From assembly GCA_036768485.1 (NCBI GenBank), contig JAVLUZ010000172.1, positions 62,001 to 126,000 of the forward strand: 64,000 nucleotides of DNA, written 5' to 3'. Source of the DNA: Mermis nigrescens. Taxonomy: Eukaryota > Nematoda > Enoplea > Mermithida > Mermithidae. Each line of letters starts with the position of its first letter. Position 1 is the stretch's first letter. The position numbers were made by a program, and so were the translations under genes. The notes beneath the pieces were generated by a model. It searched no databases, was not told the origin of the DNA, and worked only from the letters and a program-made list of their open reading frames with translations. This document shows positions 60,011-64,000 of the stretch, in pieces.

Positions 60011-62370
60011 CAACTTTTTGTTAGCAAAAAATTTAGTTATTCCTATCTTTCTCAGTGTTGTAGCGAATGTCATTAGGTACTGCTTCCATCTTAGCAATTT
60101 ATTCTTGCATTCGCATTCGCTCAATTCACTCTATCAATACCCACATTAACACTACGTACAGTAATTAAGCTTATTCTTCAAGTCAAAGAACGACAAATCA
60201 ATTACCTGCGGATCAAAGCATTTATGATAAATTTACACATGTATGATAACGTCATTAACACTTATAACAATTTCTAATGCAAACCATTATGAATGCGGAG
60301 CAACATGCATGAATAACAATTTTTTAATCACTGTACTCAAAAAACTGAAGTGACTTTAGCTGAAGCAACAATCATAATATTGTACTTAACAATTACATGA
60401 CACATGAATGTTTACTTTTCAAAACTATATTACTGTAGGCAATTTTTCAATCACTTCTGTGGTCACTTGATAATGAGCTGAAAATTGATTCTCAGGCACA
60501 GAATTACATGAAATACATAAGACTGTGGCATCAACAGTAAGCCGAAACCTACGTTCTAATCGTTATAAGACCACTTTTTGAAAAGCGTCATTGTAAACAA
60601 ACGCGCCCAACTGGCATCTCACACTTGATTTATTGGTTTTTTTTGAATTTGAGAAAAATATTATGTTTTTGCAAGGCTCTAGGTCAAAAGTTAATATGCA
60701 GTGTTTACTTACATACACAGAATGCACAGAAGATTTTAGTCGGATTCGTAAATCTGATATTACGCGAATATTACAATCAACATTTATAAAGACATCACGT
60801 CTCCACAATGGTCTGATGACAAATTAACATTAGGTGTAAAACAGTTTACACCACTGTTGTGTAAAAAAATGTGTCTAACCGACTTCTCACACTTGATTCC
60901 TTAAAAATTTCTAGTCATAAGGAGAAAATTAGGTTTCCGCAAGGCTCTAAAACGAAGATTAATATGTAGTGTAAACGATAAGTTAACACCTAGTGTAAAA
61001 AGATTTTAGTAAGAATCGTAATTTTAATATTGCTTCGATATTACGACCAACTTTTATGAAAATAGTAAGTCTCTATAATGTCGTAAGGATAAATTAACAT
61101 TGGTTTGAACCACATTACTGATCTGTTGAGTGTAAACATATCCGCCAAAATTGCGTATCGAATTTGGTTTCAGGTTCATTTACAGACTTGAGAATCATAT
61201 CCCTGACTCATATCCGGAGAAGCTGGCAGACAGAAACAAGACAGAAACCTGTTTAAAGCACCCCATTCTTGACTTTACACTCGCTTAATATTGGTTCAGA
61301 CATACGCGATTCGCTATGACATACACCCCATATAAGGCACTTTATTTTTATTCTATTGGACCTATCCTGACTTCTGAAAGGAGAAAGTGGCGAACAAAAC
61401 TCAAACAAAGACATATTTTCCATCATTCAGAACATTGCAAACTTTAAAAATCCGTACCGTATTCCCCATTGAGTGTAAAGAAATTCGGTTTGGTACGGTT
61501 TGTAGCTTTCAAGTCGTAGTACGTTTCTATGTGCATAAATTCTGTTGCAAAAATTATTTCATATGATTTACCAATCGAAATTGGGGAAAAGACGTGTTTT
61601 TCGCCCATTTTTCACGTCTGATTTCGAACTTTACACCCCCATAAACAACTAAATATTGCGTTTTTTTAAATGCGGTTTGCTGCGATGTGTAGCCCATGAG
61701 AGGCACTTTATTACTGCTTTATTTAATTTACCCTGACTCATGAGCGGAAAATTTTGGCAGAGAAATCGTAGTTAAAATCCGTTTTTACACCATCCACTAG
61801 AGTGTAAACTATAGACCCCAGGATCTAACTCACCATAGAGCGTAGAAGACTTTGCTGATATGCAGAATGTAGCACTTGATCCGCTCTACATTTCTGACAA
61901 AAAACATTTCAAAAAACTCATAACCGGAGTTAGTATCAGACATAAGCAGGTTAAAAACTCGACCTAAAAGTGCTTTTTCACCCCAAGATTTTCGCACTCT
62001 TTACACTACCATTCGAGGACTAATGCGAATTTAAAAAAAACAAAAAAATGGGGTTCTGTAGAATTCAATTCTCTATAATCCTATGCTGTTTAATTGTGTA
62101 AGTCTTCAATACTCAGTTGTCCACATGCCGCAGTAAAAAGGTCCCAAAATTTGTTTTATGTTATACCGTTACACAAAAACTTTACACCTTCTTTACACAG
62201 TCAGTTTTGAGTTTCAAGAAAAACAAAATACACGGGCAGCGAATTTTTTTATTATCTTTCTTTTAAAAAAAAACCGCACCTTCCAGAAGTGTCCTGTTAT
62301 AGCTGTAGGGTGGTGCACAGGTGTTAGGGGTACCCAAGTATATTATAGGTACGCGCTAACGTGCTACCTA

Positions 62371-62371
<1 letters not shown>
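60011..62371. repeat. R4 repeat, copy D
   Basis: Matches 47.0-49.33 kb in order with scattered substitutions and ends GGTACGCGCTAACGTGCTAC before a TA tract. Confidence 0.8.

Positions 62372-62468
<97 letters not shown>
62372..62468. repeat. (TA)n microsatellite
   Basis: About 48 TA units between R4 copy D and R3 copy 3. Confidence 0.97.
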
Positions 62469-62470
62469 TA

Positions 62471-63233
62471 GCAAAGAAAAATGCTCCGATGGAACAAAAA
62501 AGATGAATATACTTGTAATTGTGGATTATTAAAGATGTAAAAGGAGGGGACTAGGAAAAATCCACCTAAAGTCGCAAAAACTGCTAAAAATCAGACTTTT
62601 TCTAAGTAACGCAAAAAATCGAAGTATATTCTGCGGCTTCTACGAAAGTATCTTTTTTAAATAATGTTCAGAAGTTTCAGATAAGAGTGAACGAAATCTA
62701 TCAAAATTACTTTTTTAAATTGGCTGGCACCTTCGATTGATGAGAAAACTAGGAGGTATTGTATTTAAAGTTGTTTTATATTCGTTATGAGCATTATAGC
62801 AAGCAAAGCAGGGGCCGATTGATTAGTGCACACAATCGTTTCAGGGGCATGCTAGTGTATCTACATTTAGTCTGTTTCAAGTCAACTTACGCGTTTCCTA
62901 CTGTTTTAAGCCAACCATGTGTCCAATTGTCTTCGATGTTTGCTATTTCATTCAATTGGCTTAGAAGACTGTTAGTTTACTCAATATCATTTCCCATAGC
63001 TACTGCAGAGCTAACATGCTGCTTTTTCAATCATTTTTATGATTGAATATTTATTTTAATCTGTTGGCCGCAGAATATACATCGATTTTTTGCGTTGCCT
63101 AGAGAAAGTCTGATTTTTAGCAGATTTTGCAACTTTAAGTGGATTTTTCCTAGTCCCCTCCTTTTACATCCGTAATAATCCACAATTACAAGTATATTCA
63201 TCTTTTTTGTTCCATCGGGGCATTTTTCGATGC
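62471..63233. mobile_element. R3 TIR element, copy 3
   Basis: A 763-bp copy with the same ends and TA flanks. The right end shows changes (GGGGCATTTTTCGATGC). Confidence 0.85.
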
Positions 63234-64000
63234 TAGTAGCCCACTTTTAATTAGTATGATTTGAGTATACATCAGTCAGTAAACACATGCAGTAACATGC
63301 CACAATAATGACAGCGGTCCAAGAACACGGAAAACAATATTGTTCTTAACATCAGCATTATCCTTTTCAAACAAGACAAAATTACATTATTTAAACAGAT
63401 CAAAGTTTTTCAGCATTAACTTCACGCAAATATCAAGTGTAAGGAACACTAACGCTCAGATTTGGAAGTAAAATAAATTTGTAGTATAAACTACATTTTA
63501 ACAACAAATGATTAGTGCAAACTTCACACAACTACTAGGTGTACAGAAAACTAACAGTCAGATTCTCAATTCTAATTTTACGTAGAACTTTTTGAAAAAA
63601 ATTAAGCATCCGCAAGGCTCTAGAACAAGAGTTAATATGCAGTGTAAACTTTACACAACCACAGAGTTTAAAGATAATTTCAGTCGGATTCGTAATTCTG
63701 ATATTACGATCAACATTTATGAAAAATTAAGTCTCCACAATGGCCCAAGGACAAATAAATATCAGATGTGTAAACGTAGACTCAAGCTACCTTCACTTCG
63801 CTTACTTAACCCGAATCTCAAGCTTATGCGCTCAAATGGGGGTTCTCGCCCTTTTTACGAGGTCGATCACCAGCCGGCGATTCGGGGGTAAGCGGCCCGG
63901 CCTATTCAAGGTAGCCCGGCCCTCTACGCACGCACCTAGTGAAACTTACTTACTTAACCCCTTTGAGATTAAGTACCTAATTAGAGTAAGTTCCCGGAAA
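63234..64000. repeat. R4 start followed by R5, cut by window end
   Basis: 63234-63770 is R4 and 63771-64000 is R5 (GTAGACTCAAGCTACCTTCA, CCAGCCGGCGATTCGGGGGT). It parallels 55517-56290 without a break, so the R3-R4-R5 order is a repeated unit. Confidence 0.82.

Overview
The window looks like invertebrate (protostome) nuclear DNA that carries, from about 10.24 to 29.78 kb, a large and heavily rearranged block of mitochondrial DNA. The mitochondrial part is read with the invertebrate mitochondrial code: TGA sits at conserved Trp positions and AGA/AGG at conserved Ser positions of nad5, cox3 and cytb. One tRNA-Lys has no T arm and has a TV-replacement loop, and one tRNA-Ser has no D arm but keeps a T arm. 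Both shapes are characteristic of nematode mitochondria. With genes on both strands, duplicated and inverted rRNA modules and a 7TM receptor recalling nematode chemoreceptors, my best guess is a nematode outside the chromadorean layout. Mermithids are known for long direct and inverted mtDNA duplications. The taxon is an inference.

Region by region. 1-10.2 kb is nuclear: remains of a Ty3/gypsy element (protease-like 3.3-3.5 kb, reverse transcriptase 0.3-0.86 kb) broken up by a mariner-like MITE in TA microsatellites, short repeats, a hAT-like fragment near 5.4 kb, and AT-rich sequence with no recognisable gene. 10.2-15.6 kb holds mitochondrial protein genes: an unknown ORF (ORF_C), cox3, nad6, cox2, a truncated cytb, nad5 and nad3, with two tRNAs. 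15.6-23.3 kb is an apparently exact tandem duplication (3,888-bp offset) carrying, on the minus strand, rrnL in two segments, a decayed ORF_B, rrnS, trnK and an unknown ORF (ORF_A). 23.3-23.57 kb is an older, diverged rrnS end. 23.57-24.29 kb looks nuclear. 24.3-29.8 kb carries the same modules on the plus strand, with an internal scramble containing two large palindromes.

A conserved sequence of about 45-50 bp (here 'junction box', core CTTAAAAGGATAATGATGAA) lies at every boundary between the rRNA/ORF modules, in both orientations. It is the most unusual signal in the window. ORF_A, ORF_B and possibly ORF_C form a family of N-terminally anchored, Asn/Ser/Asp-rich proteins that I do not recognise.

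29.8-64 kb is nuclear and repeat-dominated. It has one convincing gene, an intronless 294-residue 7TM receptor at 37.24-38.13 kb, and a broken hAT/CGGBP1-like transposase at 52.3-52.9 kb. At least five repeat families recur: R1 (about 270 bp, ends near CATACGTGGGC), R2 (about 185-bp MITE with GGCGGAT ends), R3 (about 740-760 bp with about 170-bp inverted repeats and TA target sites), R4 (2-3 kb, dense in GTGTAAA/TTTACAC) and R5 (about 0.8-1.2 kb), plus two large fold-back elements. cox1, atp6, nad1, nad2, nad4 and nad4L are not in the window, so the mitochondrial block is either a nuclear copy, a rearranged partial mtDNA molecule, or an assembly chimera.
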